A stretch of 64,000 bases of DNA from G963665005 sp963665005 (GCA_963665005.2 CAXXTQ010000001.1:682001-746000); one strand, 5' to 3'. Shown: positions 54,772 to 63,839, counted from the stretch's first letter. Notes: generated by a model not told the origin, from the letters alone. Numbers and translations are program-made.

Positions 54772-55104
54772 ATGGGAAAAGTTATGTTACTTATAGATTT
54801 AAAGCCCGACTGTGTTGACAAGTATGTTGAGTTTCATAAGAATGCTTGGCCAGAGTTTTTACAACTTCTAAGAAAGGTTGGAGTTACAAACGAGGTTGCA
54901 TACCTTAATAATAACCAATCAATAGTGTTTTATGAATACGAGGATGGTAAGAGATTAGATAAGGAGTTTTACACTACCGAGTTATGGGACAAATGGAACA
55001 AAATAACATCCGAATGGTTTGAGGCACCTGCAGTTGTGTTGAATAACAAGTTTTATGATTTGAACGAGCAACTTGATATGCTATTAATTGAGGGAGAAAA
55101 ATAG
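54772..55104 (+). CDS. L-rhamnose mutarotase family protein
   Basis: About 110 residues. MLLIDLKPDCVDKYVEFHKNAWPEFLQLL holds the conserved Tyr and His of RhaM, and NNQSIVFYEYEDG plus LWDKWNKI complete the ferredoxin-like fold. Interconverts sugar anomers, here probably of the imported sugar. A GTG at 54763 is an alternative start; AAAGGTGAG lies just before 54772. Confidence 0.82.
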   Translation: MGKVMLLIDLKPDCVDKYVEFHKNAWPEFLQLLRKVGVTNEVAYLNNNQSIVFYEYEDGKRLDKEFYTTELWDKWNKITSEWFEAPAVVLNNKFYDLNEQLDMLLIEGEK

Positions 55105-55106
55105 GC

Positions 55107-55787
55107 ATGAAAATTATCGACATTACTGGTCCGTTAGCAAACGGAATGTGGTCATATGGCGAGCATTTTCCGAAATTGAATATAAAGGTTATCACTGGTA
55201 CACAAGAGGGTTTTGGAGAATATAGTTTTACGAGTTTTGAAGGAGTCCATGCTCTAAGCGGAACTTTTTTAGAGACTCCTGCTCATTTTCTTGGCTATAA
55301 AAACAGCTATCTAATAAACGAAGTACCATTGAAAAAACTATTCAATATAGATTGTGTTGTATTAAACGTTGAAATGAATAAGGTTGATAACAATGGAATA
55401 TCTTATGTAACACAAGGCGATTTGCAAGCATGTTTTAACAGTAGTGTAATAGAAAAAGGTGACGCTATAATTGTAGGAAAAGGCTGGGGAGATAAAATGT
55501 GGTTTTCAAAAGAACACTTTCCAAAGTCTCCTTACTTTACTTATGAAGCGTTTATGTGGTTGCTTGACAAACAGCCTTCAATAATCGGTAGTGATACATC
55601 TGCTTGGGACAATTTCTCTAATCCAAGTGGATTTTTTGAAAAGTTTTATAGACAAAATGTATTGATGCTTGCGGGTTGCATGAATCTTAAAAAAGTAACA
55701 GAGCCAAGAGTTAAACTTACTGTGTTACCGCTGAATGTAGAAAATTCATGTGCTTCACCCTGCCGAGCAATAATAGTGCAGGACTGA
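55107..55787 (+). CDS. Cyclase-family metal-dependent hydrolase-like protein (PF04199 type) with altered motif
   Basis: 226 residues. The family (kynurenine formamidase and others) has a motif HxGTHxDxPxH. Here it reads SGTFLETPAHF: the usual His is Phe and Asp is Glu, so two metal ligands of the motif are changed. Further DAIIVGKGWGDKMW and a C-terminal RAIIVQD remain. It may be a non-hydrolytic relative or bind metal differently. It is 2 bases downstream of the mutarotase gene. Confidence 0.72.
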   Translation: MKIIDITGPLANGMWSYGEHFPKLNIKVITGTQEGFGEYSFTSFEGVHALSGTFLETPAHFLGYKNSYLINEVPLKKLFNIDCVVLNVEMNKVDNNGISYVTQGDLQACFNSSVIEKGDAIIVGKGWGDKMWFSKEHFPKSPYFTYEAFMWLLDKQPSIIGSDTSAWDNFSNPSGFFEKFYRQNVLMLAGCMNLKKVTEPRVKLTVLPLNVENSCASPCRAIIVQD

Positions 55788-55800
55788 CGGAGGTAATGGC

Positions 55801-56946
55801 ATGAAAGCAATAATAAATGCAAATGTTGTACTTAGAGAAAGTATCCTTATTGATGGAGTTATTATATTAGACGACGATAAAATAGTCGATTTTGGTGATA
55901 AAACACTTATGGATTTGTACCCGGATTGCGAGATAGTAGATGCACAGAACAATTATATAGGACCGGGGCTGGTAGACATACATACTCATGCAGGTGGTGG
56001 ACGCTTTTTTTATGAGGATTTTAAATGGGCAACTAAATGCCATTTGGAAAATGGGACAACATCGTTATTACCAGCACTATATTATACGCTTTCAAAATTC
56101 GAGATTATTAATGCCGCTAAACAATTTAGGCAGATACAAAATACAAAGATAGGAAGCGTTTTAAAGGGGCTATATATGGAAGGGCCATATTTAAATCCTA
56201 AATATGGCTGTGAAGCGACTGAAAACAAATGGAGTCATGAGATATCAAAAAAAGATTATTCTGAGTTAATTGAGGAAGTTAAAGATATTACGCGAGTTTG
56301 GTGTATTGCTCCTGAGCTTGAGGGAATTGAAGAGTTTGTGAAAGATGTGAACATAGCTACAGACGAAAAAGCAATATTTTCTGTAGCGCATAGTGAGGCG
56401 ACACCTTATCAAGTGGAGAAGTTTATTGAAGAAGGATTAAGGCTTGCAAGCCATCATACTAATGCGACAGGCACTCTTAATAAATATCCAGAATGTCGTG
56501 GAGTTTGCGTTGATGAAGCGGTTAACTATAATGATGAGATTTATGCTGAATTGATTTGCGATAGAATGGGTATTCACGTCGACCCCTATATGCTCAGATT
56601 AATTGTTAAGATAAAAGGTAAGAGTAAAATAATACTTATTTCAGACGCATATGTTTGTAAAGGGCCAACACCGAATGGATATGAAGGAGCTACAGACATA
56701 AATTTTGACTGCGATGGGGAGATAGCAGGTTTTAAAATGACGCTTATTACTGCGTGTCAAAATATGATGAAACATACAGGGGCAAGTATTTGTGACATTT
56801 TTAATTACGCCTCATATAATCCCTCGAAAGTTATTGGTCTTAAAGGGTATGGGTGCATAAGAAAAGGCAACTTTGCAGATTTAATAATAGTTGATAGCCT
56901 GATGAACCTAAAAAAAGTAATATTGAAAGGAGAGATAATATGTTAA
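55801..56946 (+). CDS. N-acetylglucosamine-6-phosphate deacetylase-like amidohydrolase (NagA-like)
   Basis: 381 residues, amidohydrolase TIM barrel. GPGLVDIHTHAGGG is the HxH start, YMEGPYLNP carries the NagA metal Glu, FSVAHSEA and ASHHTNATG the metal histidines, and ILISDAY the catalytic Asp. The substrate loop THLFNAM of NagA is replaced by SHHTNATG. It would remove an acyl group from an N-acyl amino sugar phosphate, or a close analogue. GGAGG precedes the ATG. Confidence 0.85.
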   Translation: MKAIINANVVLRESILIDGVIILDDDKIVDFGDKTLMDLYPDCEIVDAQNNYIGPGLVDIHTHAGGGRFFYEDFKWATKCHLENGTTSLLPALYYTLSKFEIINAAKQFRQIQNTKIGSVLKGLYMEGPYLNPKYGCEATENKWSHEISKKDYSELIEEVKDITRVWCIAPELEGIEEFVKDVNIATDEKAIFSVAHSEATPYQVEKFIEEGLRLASHHTNATGTLNKYPECRGVCVDEAVNYNDEIYAELICDRMGIHVDPYMLRLIVKIKGKSKIILISDAYVCKGPTPNGYEGATDINFDCDGEIAGFKMTLITACQNMMKHTGASICDIFNYASYNPSKVIGLKGYGCIRKGNFADLIIVDSLMNLKKVILKGEIIC

Positions 56947-57055
56947 TACGTTTTTAGAGCGCTAGTTACTAATCGATTAAAAAACAACAGACTCGATAGG
57001 GAACTTTGTTAGATATATAAATAGACAAAATACTAAAGAATAAGAGGAGAAAAAA

Positions 57056-57991
57056 ATGAATGAATTTACATTTGAACCCGCACCATTTGTTCCGTTCAGA
57101 GATAAAGAAGTCATGGACAGGGTGCGCAAGATATCAGGTAAAGATCTACAAAAGCACTCGAATGAAAATTTTAAAATTAAGGTAACATTAAACCCGCATC
57201 CAATTTTTATTGCCGATATGTTTACAAAGATTAAAGAATCGGACGAGCAGGATAAGAAAGTGGTCATGGTGCTTCCCAATCCCGAGCCGGAAACATATAT
57301 ACCTGTTGCGGAGCTAATCAATTACCACAGAGTGAATTGTAGGAATGTTTATATCTTCGCGCAGGATGAATGGGCTGACCAGGACAATAACATAGCGCCT
57401 AACACATATAAAGCAGGCTTCGCTTATTCATTGCTAAAGTATTTTATCATGCAGATCAATGAAGAACTGCGTATGCCATTAGAGAACGTGGTGTATCCGA
57501 CCAACAAGAACATCGCCGATTATTCTAAGATGATTACAGACAAGGGCGAAGGCGGAGCGGACGTCATCTACACCAGTCCGGGTTGGACGGGTCATATCGC
57601 TTTTATCGATCCGGTCGAAGATTGGGCGTGCGATAATATCGACGAATATTTAAAACAGGATGCAAAGATAGTCAATTTGCATCCGTTGACGATTGCACAA
57701 AACTCGCTGCATGGTGTGTTCGGACAGTCGGGCGATATTGGGAACGTGCCGCCCAAGGCGGCAACGATTGGTCCAGCAGACATTTTAAGGGCGAAGGAAC
57801 GCATAGAGATTCATGCCCTGCTGACAAACTTCACCCCTTCCTCTTGGCAGCGTATGATATCCCGACTGATACTTCATGGACCGGTAACGCCGCTTGTGCC
57901 CAGCTCGATATTTCAGTTGTTTGATACCCAAGTGTTTGTTAGCGAAGCGATAGCACAGCCTATTGAATGTTGGGAGAAAATTGGCTACTAA
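57056..57991 (+). CDS. Glucosamine-6-phosphate isomerase/deaminase-like protein (NagB family)
   Basis: 311 residues, longer than NagB (about 266). VVMVLPNPEPETYIPVAEL, IFAQDEWADQDNN and TSPGWTGHIAFIDP correspond to the NagB phosphate and active-site loops; GHIAF is kept, but GIGPDGHIAFNEP is altered. It would deaminate and isomerise an amino sugar phosphate, following the NagA-like enzyme. AGAGGAG before the ATG. Confidence 0.8.
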   Translation: MNEFTFEPAPFVPFRDKEVMDRVRKISGKDLQKHSNENFKIKVTLNPHPIFIADMFTKIKESDEQDKKVVMVLPNPEPETYIPVAELINYHRVNCRNVYIFAQDEWADQDNNIAPNTYKAGFAYSLLKYFIMQINEELRMPLENVVYPTNKNIADYSKMITDKGEGGADVIYTSPGWTGHIAFIDPVEDWACDNIDEYLKQDAKIVNLHPLTIAQNSLHGVFGQSGDIGNVPPKAATIGPADILRAKERIEIHALLTNFTPSSWQRMISRLILHGPVTPLVPSSIFQLFDTQVFVSEAIAQPIECWEKIGY

Positions 57992-58305
57992 TACAAATAC
58001 TGCGGTTTTATAGGAGCGCAGTTTCTCGGATGTACTCATTTATTGGATTATTGGGAGACAAGCGTAGATATCAGCATAATGGTAGTATGCTAATAGAGAA
58101 AATAGATATTTTAAAGAATAAAGATATAAATAGATTACTGTCCCCAAAACAGTAACAGTATAACGCTAAAGCTATGTATCTTTGATTCCGCGATTTACGC
58201 TTGATCATCCGATAGTAGAAACGTGTTCAAGATATCGTACTTGGATATCTATCACTGCAAGACGTTTATGAGAAAAAAAGTGTGTGTTTCAGTCAAGGAG
58301 AGATG
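57992..58305 (+). other. Gene-free stretch between the nagB-like and kinase genes
   Basis: A weak hairpin ACTGCG/CGCAGT (57999-58022) could end the previous transcript. Another inverted repeat, AGATATC/GATATCT, lies at 58230-58250. No gene or clear promoter seen. Confidence 0.4.
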
Positions 58306-59841
58306 ATGGATTATTTGTTGACGCTGGATATGGGAACAACATCGCTAAAATCATGTTTGTTTGATCAAAAACTTAACGTTGTTGCGGACATAACAAAAGA
58401 ATATAAGCTTTCAACACCAGTAAAGAATATCGTCGAAATGGATGCAGAGTCGTATTGGTGCATTGTGATAGAGGCTGTACAAAAATTGGTCACCAAAAGC
58501 AAGGTGAAAACAAAGAATATCATATCGATCACATGTACGACACAAGGAGAAACGCTAATTCCAATAGGTAAAGATGGTAATCCTCTTGGGCCAGCAATTG
58601 TTTGGATTGATGCGCGTGCAGAAGAAGAAGCAACATTTTTTGCAGAAAAAATAGGTCATGATTTATTCTATCAGCGGACGGGTATACCAAAAATTGGCCC
58701 GGAAAATCCGATATGTAAGTTAAAGTGGTATAAAGACAAGATGCCGGATCTGTATAGTAATACGTATAAATTTCTATTGTTGGAAGACTTTTTAGTATTT
58801 AAATTGACAGGAAATTGCCTAACGAACTCTTCGCTAATTGGAACGACAGGATATTTTGATATTAACCAAAACCTACTATTTGATGAAGTATTTGATATCA
58901 TTAATTTAGATCGGAATAAAATACCAGAGGTAAAAAGCAGCGGAGAGATAATCGGGAACATATCAGCGTCGGCGGCGTGGGAATTGGGGTTGTCTCAAAA
59001 TACGGTTGTCGTTTCGGGTGCAATTGATCAGGTATGCACAGCAATTGGTTCTGGCAATATTAAACCTGGTATCATTTCCGAAGTGACAGGCACATGTTTG
59101 GTTATTGCTGCAACGACAAATAAACCGATATATGATTTGAAAAAGCGTATAACATATTTAAAGCACTATAATAATCAATATTTAATATTGCCATATTGCA
59201 CAACAGCAGGTATTGTACTAAAGTGGTTTAAAGACAATTTTTGCGATAAGGAAACATTGAAACAGAATAGAGATGAGGTTTTGACTTATGACCAGTTAAC
59301 TGGGCTGGCGGCTGCAATACCGGCGGGGTCGGATGGCGTTGTGCTTTTACCGCATTTTGCGGGGAAAATGAGTCCGATAGTTAATACGGATGCAACGGGC
59401 GTGCTCTATGGTATTGGTTTACAGACAACGAAGGGACATATAGTGCGCGCAATACTTGAGGCTGTGGCTTATATGTTGCGTGAGAACTTAGAGTTTATCG
59501 AATCAACAGGTCTTCAGATATCGCAAATCCGCTCGGTTGGAGGTGGTTCAAAGAGTGAATTGTGGAATCAAATAAAAGCAGATGTATGCAAGAAAGATAT
59601 TTTAACGTTTTGTCATAGCGAAGCGGCTTCTTTAGGAGCGGCGGTTTTGGGAGCAAAGGCTTGTGGGTACTATGACAATGTTACTGACGGATGTAATCAA
59701 ATTGTTATGATAAAAGCGCATTTTAGGCCAAGAATGGAAAATAGCATCGTATATGATAAAACCTATGAGATATATTCTTCGTTATACGAAAACGTTGAAT
59801 CAATATTTGCACAAAGCAAAATATTATCAAATATCAAATAA
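58306..59841 (+). CDS. FGGY-family carbohydrate kinase (xylulokinase-like)
   Basis: About 511 residues. YLLTLDMGTTSLKSCLFD (phosphate loop), WIDARAEEEA, VVSGAIDQVCTAIGSG, a second ATPase motif VTGTCLV and the FGGY-type ISQIRSVGGGSKSELWNQIKADV. Phosphorylates a ketose or similar sugar. The start at 58306 follows AAGGAG by 5 bases. It would supply the phosphorylated sugar for the NagA/NagB-like steps or act on the isomerase product. Confidence 0.9.
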   Translation: MDYLLTLDMGTTSLKSCLFDQKLNVVADITKEYKLSTPVKNIVEMDAESYWCIVIEAVQKLVTKSKVKTKNIISITCTTQGETLIPIGKDGNPLGPAIVWIDARAEEEATFFAEKIGHDLFYQRTGIPKIGPENPICKLKWYKDKMPDLYSNTYKFLLLEDFLVFKLTGNCLTNSSLIGTTGYFDINQNLLFDEVFDIINLDRNKIPEVKSSGEIIGNISASAAWELGLSQNTVVVSGAIDQVCTAIGSGNIKPGIISEVTGTCLVIAATTNKPIYDLKKRITYLKHYNNQYLILPYCTTAGIVLKWFKDNFCDKETLKQNRDEVLTYDQLTGLAAAIPAGSDGVVLLPHFAGKMSPIVNTDATGVLYGIGLQTTKGHIVRAILEAVAYMLRENLEFIESTGLQISQIRSVGGGSKSELWNQIKADVCKKDILTFCHSEAASLGAAVLGAKACGYYDNVTDGCNQIVMIKAHFRPRMENSIVYDKTYEIYSSLYENVESIFAQSKILSNIK

Positions 59842-60149
59842 GAGGAAGATTTAATTGTGAACAATAGCGATAGATCAAAAAGATAACCTTATAACCTTTG
59901 AAAATGTTTTTTGTCAATAGGCTCTTTTTTGAATTCTTTTAAATACTGCATTGCGCCAAAATGTTTACATAAAAAATAGAACCGCGTCAAAAAAAGGGCA
60001 CGTCAAATATATTATCATATTCATAGGAAATAAAAAATGCTGTATTAATCTCTCGCGTCTCAGCAGTAATACCAAAAAAAATGTGTGGTATCGGAATAAG
60101 AAGGTAATCACGGTGTTATCTAATATTAAATTGTTCTTATCACAAGCCG

Positions 60150-60472
60150 TATGGGTACTGTCCGCATAACACTTACATTTTTTAGACTTGTAGACAGAAT
60201 AAACGTAAGTGTAATAGATCTGTGGAGGTTATGTGAGAGCCAAGAAACAGTCAACGTTTCACCTGAGTTAATTAAAGAGTTCATTTTTCCGTATCAATTA
60301 GAGAGTCTCGAACGGTTTGGACTTAATATACTGTTGTTGCGAACCTTTAGACAAACGCTGGATTAATGCATATCATGCTTCGGTTGTGGGCAATTATATC
60401 TTTGTAAATTATCAATATAAACGCGCATCAGAAGTTTACAGACTCATAATAAAATTAAAGGCGTTCAAGTGA
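60150..60472 (+). pseudogene. Remnant of a uroporphyrinogen decarboxylase-like gene
   Basis: DLWRLCESQETVNVSPELIKEFIFPYQLESLERFGLNI, read in pieces, is the C-terminal part of URO-D-like proteins of sugar and methyl-transfer gene sets. At about 60329 the frame shifts to YCCCEPLDKRW (family pattern YGCCEPL...RW) and runs to a stop at 60472. Most of the gene is missing. The 59842-60149 stretch upstream has nothing recognisable. Confidence 0.6.
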
Positions 60473-60510
60473 TAAAAAGAAAGGGAATAGCATAGTTTGG
60501 AAGATTATTC

Positions 60511-60536
60511 AAAACCGCTTTATTGCGGTTTTTTTA
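60511..60536 (+). terminator. Intrinsic terminator
   Basis: AAACCGC (60512-60518) and GCGGTTT (60525-60531) around TTTATT, followed by TTTTT. Separates the sugar cluster from the ICE end. Confidence 0.85.
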
Positions 60537-60671
60537 TCCTTATATTGTATAGATTAAATAACAAATGTAAACAAATTAATAACTTTTTAACGAAACTTGC
60601 CAAAAAATGAATTTTAATTGTGCTATTGAGTAGAAGGACAGAATTTCGGGAAACGGAAGGAGGTGATTCAA

Positions 60672-61091
60672 GTGGAATTATCTCTTTCCGATAAAAACCG
60701 AATAGAGATGCAATTTGATCATTATTGCAAAACTGTTATAGCAAATGAAATGAAGAATATTAAGAAACACGATACTTATCTACTAAGGAATGAAAAAATG
60801 TTCAGCGAGCTTACTAAAGAAGAATATAACGGATTATATACCGTAGATAGGTATCAATGCATGAATCATATAATTTCCGCCGCAGGTTTTTTGTTAGAGA
60901 TAGAAAATGAATTGATCTTTGAAGCCATTAATATATTGCCTGATCATTTACAAAACATTATTGTACTAAGTTACTGGCTAGGCATGACTGATAAAGAAAT
61001 ATCTAAAGATCTGAATATCGTACGTCGAACTGTATGCTATTTGCGTAGAAGCGTACTTAGACAGATCAAAAAGTATTTGGAGAAGAAATGA
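60672..61091 (+). CDS. ICE-encoded sigma-70 region 4-like protein
   Basis: About 139 residues. The C-terminal LPDHLQNIIVLSYWLGMTDKEISKDLNIVRRTVCYLRRS is a sigma region 4-type helix-turn-helix. The N-terminal half is not recognised. Such proteins sit next to a small HTH gene in Tn916-like elements (like ORF7) and control transfer or excision. GTG start at 60672 after AAGGAGG. Its stop overlaps the next ATG. Confidence 0.8.
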   Translation: MELSLSDKNRIEMQFDHYCKTVIANEMKNIKKHDTYLLRNEKMFSELTKEEYNGLYTVDRYQCMNHIISAAGFLLEIENELIFEAINILPDHLQNIIVLSYWLGMTDKEISKDLNIVRRTVCYLRRSVLRQIKKYLEKK

Positions 61092-61330
61092 TATTGAAGC
61101 ATCAAAGCAACTCATTCAGACTACCTTACTCAGCGATTCAAGCGGCGGTAGGGGGCGATACAACCGCGATCAACAGAATGTTAGAATATTACGAGGGCTA
61201 TATCTCGAAATTATCAACAAAACGTTACTATGATCAATGGGGTAACATTTATGAATGCGTAGATGAGGATATGCGTCGACAGTTACAAGCTAAGTTGATC
61301 ATGAAAATATCTAGTTTTAAGCTTTATTAA
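61088..61330 (+). CDS. Small HTH/conjugative-transposon protein (Tn916 ORF8-like)
   Basis: 80 residues. FRLPYSAIQAAVGGDTTAINRMLEYYEGYISKLST is the helix-turn-helix domain that accompanies the sigma-like protein in Tn916-type elements. Translationally coupled to it. Confidence 0.78.
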   Translation: MILKHQSNSFRLPYSAIQAAVGGDTTAINRMLEYYEGYISKLSTKRYYDQWGNIYECVDEDMRRQLQAKLIMKISSFKLY

Positions 61331-61389
61331 ACAAAACGTTGCTCTATACAAAAGCGGCCGGTTTAATAAAGGGACAACTACCACTAGAA

Positions 61390-61760
61390 TTGATCCTTGA
61401 CAACTGAATAGTAGCTTTATCCGGTACATTCCCCGTATGTCCCGAGGAGGGAAAGCCAAACTTACAGGTACGCCATGAACGCATTATGCGTGAGCGAAGG
61501 ATACCCATGTAAGAAGTAAATGCTGGCAGCGTTTATGGCCATGACACATGCGGGGGAATAATGATACTTGCGCATAGCTGAGGTTAAGTCCCAAGGTGCG
61601 TCCCGGTCATTGACGGGGAGGTGTAATTCCTATGGAACGGTCAGCCGCCGTTCGTCGGATAAGCTCTAAGGGAAGACAGACTAAAACGGAGGTTCAGGTT
61701 AGGGGTGTGTCTAATCGAAACAATTTTTGCGCACCCCTAATCTGATATTTTAATCAATTT
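61390..61760 (+). ncRNA. Possible structured RNA upstream of xis
   Basis: The 546-base gap between the HTH and xis genes is GC-richer than its neighbours and has no good reading frame. It begins near a TTGACA at about 61397. It has several local inverted repeats and ends in the arms TTAGGGGTG (about 61700) and CACCCCTAA (about 61732-61740) before a T-rich stretch, like a terminator. I cannot match it to a known RNA family; a group II intron domain V was looked for and not found. Confidence 0.5.
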
Positions 61761-61876
61761 TTTTAGCTACAGATAACCAAATAACATCCATACATTTGAA
61801 CCTCCCGGCATGCGAGGCTATAATAATTCCGTAAAGCCTTCGTGTGCTGTAAATATAAGGGGAAAGGAGCGTATTA

Positions 61877-62086
61877 ATGAGATCTTGCAGCACACAGAAA
61901 AACAATGCTTCTGTGAGAAGGACATATTTAGTGGAAGAAATCGCCGATATTCTTGGAATAGGAAGATCATCCGCCTATGAACTGGTCAGGCAGGGGCATT
62001 TCAAAATCGTCAGGATCGGAACAGCTATACGGATCTCGAAAAAATCCTTTGATGAGTGGTTGGACAGCCAGAATATTTCATCGTAA
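61877..62086 (+). CDS. xis: Excisionase-type DNA-binding protein (Xis)
   Basis: 69 residues. YLVEEIADILGIGRSSAYELVRQGHFKIVRIGTAIRISKKSFDEWL is the MerR-like winged helix of the excisionase family. Directs the integrase toward excision. AAAGGAG precedes the ATG, and it is 14 bases before the integrase start. Confidence 0.92.
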   Translation: MRSCSTQKNNASVRRTYLVEEIADILGIGRSSAYELVRQGHFKIVRIGTAIRISKKSFDEWLDSQNISS

Positions 62087-62100
62087 AGGAGAAAAATATT

Positions 62101-63462
62101 ATGGCTTCGATTGTAAAGAGAAACGCAAAATATTCGGTAGTATATTACGCCGATGTTGAAGGTAAGAGAAAACAGCTGTGGGAATAATTTGATTCGTACA
62201 AAGAGGCAAGTAGACGCAAATCCGAAGTGGAATATGAGATCGACGACGGTACATTTATTCCGCCAAATAAGCAGACCGTTTCCGCATTTTTGGACGATTT
62301 CGTCTCGCTTTACGGAGAGGAGAACTGGGCCCTTTCCACCTACAGTATAAACCTAGCTTTAATTGACAATTACATTAAGCCGATGATCGGCGAGGAACCG
62401 GTACAGAACATCACGCCAAAATTTGCAGACCATTTCTACAAGCAGCTTAAGAAGGCCAAGCCGGTTGCATCGCAATTTCGCAAAACAAAACTTGAATTTG
62501 TAGGTCCTTCAGTGCCTGACAATGTCCACAAGCTCCTGCGTTGCGCATTCAGACAGGCGGTACGCTGGGAGCTCATTAAGAGAAGTCCATTTGAACTGGT
62601 CAAAGCTCCGAGGGTTAATTATAAGCCAAGAGAAATCTGGACAGCTGATATTATCCGCAAAGCGTTGGATGAATGCACGGACAGCAGGCTGTATATCGCT
62701 ATGAATTTGTCCTTTGCCTGCTCGTTGCGTGTTGGAGAGATATTGGGGCTGACATGGGACAATGTTCACATCGATAAGAAGGATATCGCCAAAGACGACG
62801 CTTATGTTTATATCGATAAGGAACTTCAGCGGGCATCCGTGAAGGCGATTCAGGTTCTGGATAAGAAAGATATTATCCGTGTGTTTCCGTCGATACAGCG
62901 CAATCCCAAGACGCTCGTAGTGCTCAAGACTCCAAAAACAAAGTCCAGCGTGAGAAAGGTCTGGTTGCCCAAAACCGTAGCCTATATCCTTCGGGAGTTT
63001 AGGGAAAAGCAGAAGGTGGTAAAAAAACTTCTGGAGGACGAGTATGAGGAGTACAACCTTGTTATTCCCATGACCAACGGAAGGCCCTGTGAGGAAAAGC
63101 TGATTGGAGTATCGTTTCAGTGGCTGAAGGAGAAGTCGGCTTTGCCGAACGTGGTGTTCCATTCTCTGCGGCATTCCAGCACGACCTATAAGCTTAAGCT
63201 AAACAAGGGCGACCTAAAGGCTACCCAGGGAGATACAGGTCATGCGGAAATCGACATGATCACCAAGGTTTATGCGCATATTCTGGATGAGGACAGAAAG
63301 ATTAACGCTCAAAAGTTTGAGGCGGCATTCTACGCCAATCCTGATCTGCGGAGCGTGCAGGCTCCGCAGGAAAGTGTAAATGGGCTGGATGTGAAGATGC
63401 TGATCGAGCAGCTCCAGAATTCGCCGGAGCTGATCAGTATGTTGGCTCAGATCATCAAATGA
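62101..63462 (+). pseudogene. int: Tyrosine integrase interrupted by a nonsense codon
   Basis: ATG 62101 after AAAGGAG begins the arm-binding domain (MASIVKRNAKYSVVYYADVEG) and meets TAA at 62185-62187, codon 29. The same frame then continues without interruption to 63462. The catalytic domain is whole: CSLRVGEILGLTW (Arg), FHSLRHSSTTY (His-x-x-Arg), GDTGH and ITKVYAH (nucleophile Tyr). Restart could occur near 62227, giving a protein without the arm-binding domain. Recombination in that case is doubtful. Confidence 0.85.
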
Positions 63463-63615
63463 CGGCGTCTAGGGTTGCTAATGGCAGTATTAGCAAAACT
63501 GATAATAATATTAGCAAACTGCCAAAAACGGTTCGAAACCTCTTAGCACGAATTAATATTTATGCAGAATGATGAATTGAATTTTTTCGATGGCAGAAAT
63601 GCCGGGGCTAAAAAG

Positions 63616-63650
63616 AAAAATGCCGCAAAACCCTTGATATTACGGCATTT
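63616..63650 (-). terminator. Terminator of tRNA-Arg
   Basis: Read on the minus strand, AAATGCCG (63650-63643) pairs with CGGCATTT (63625-63618), followed by TTCTTTTT. It lies directly after the tRNA 3' end. Confidence 0.7.
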
Positions 63651-63725
63651 GGCACGCCTGGCGCGACTTGAACGCGCGACCCCTCGCTTAGGAGGCGAGT
63701 GCTCTATCCACTGAGCTACAGGCGC
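63650..63725 (-). tRNA. tRNA-Arg (anticodon CCT)
   Basis: Cloverleaf on the minus strand: acceptor GCGCCTG, D arm GCTC...GAGC, anticodon stem CTCGC with loop CTCCTAA (anticodon CCT, reads AGG), T arm GCGCG with GTTCAAGTC, 3' CCA encoded. The first acceptor pair is G-U. Its 3' end faces the integrase, the usual arrangement for tRNA-targeted integration. Confidence 0.93.
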
Positions 63726-63839
63726 ATATACATTATTTATTCAGTTTTTATGCATTCCAGGGAGCCGAACTACGGCCACTTAGGAGGTTGCCACGGTAAT
63801 TGAAGAGAAAAAACAGGTTCTAAAAGATTTATACTGGGA

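Larger units (their letters stand above)
60600..63640 (+). mobile_element. Right end of a Tn916/Tn1549-type integrative element
   Basis: Sigma-like protein, HTH protein, possible structured RNA, excisionase and tyrosine integrase in the usual order, next to the 3' end of a tRNA-Arg gene. Only this control and integration module is present here; conjugation genes of matching type lie at 24.0-28.9 kb. Confidence 0.75.

Noticed and set aside
59951..60169. Basic 72-residue frame
   Set aside because: No start signal, odd composition and partly over the URO-D relic; not supported as a gene.
61400..61740. Group II intron or transposon guide RNA
   Set aside because: No domain V pattern, no reverse transcriptase and no TnpB/IscB gene nearby.
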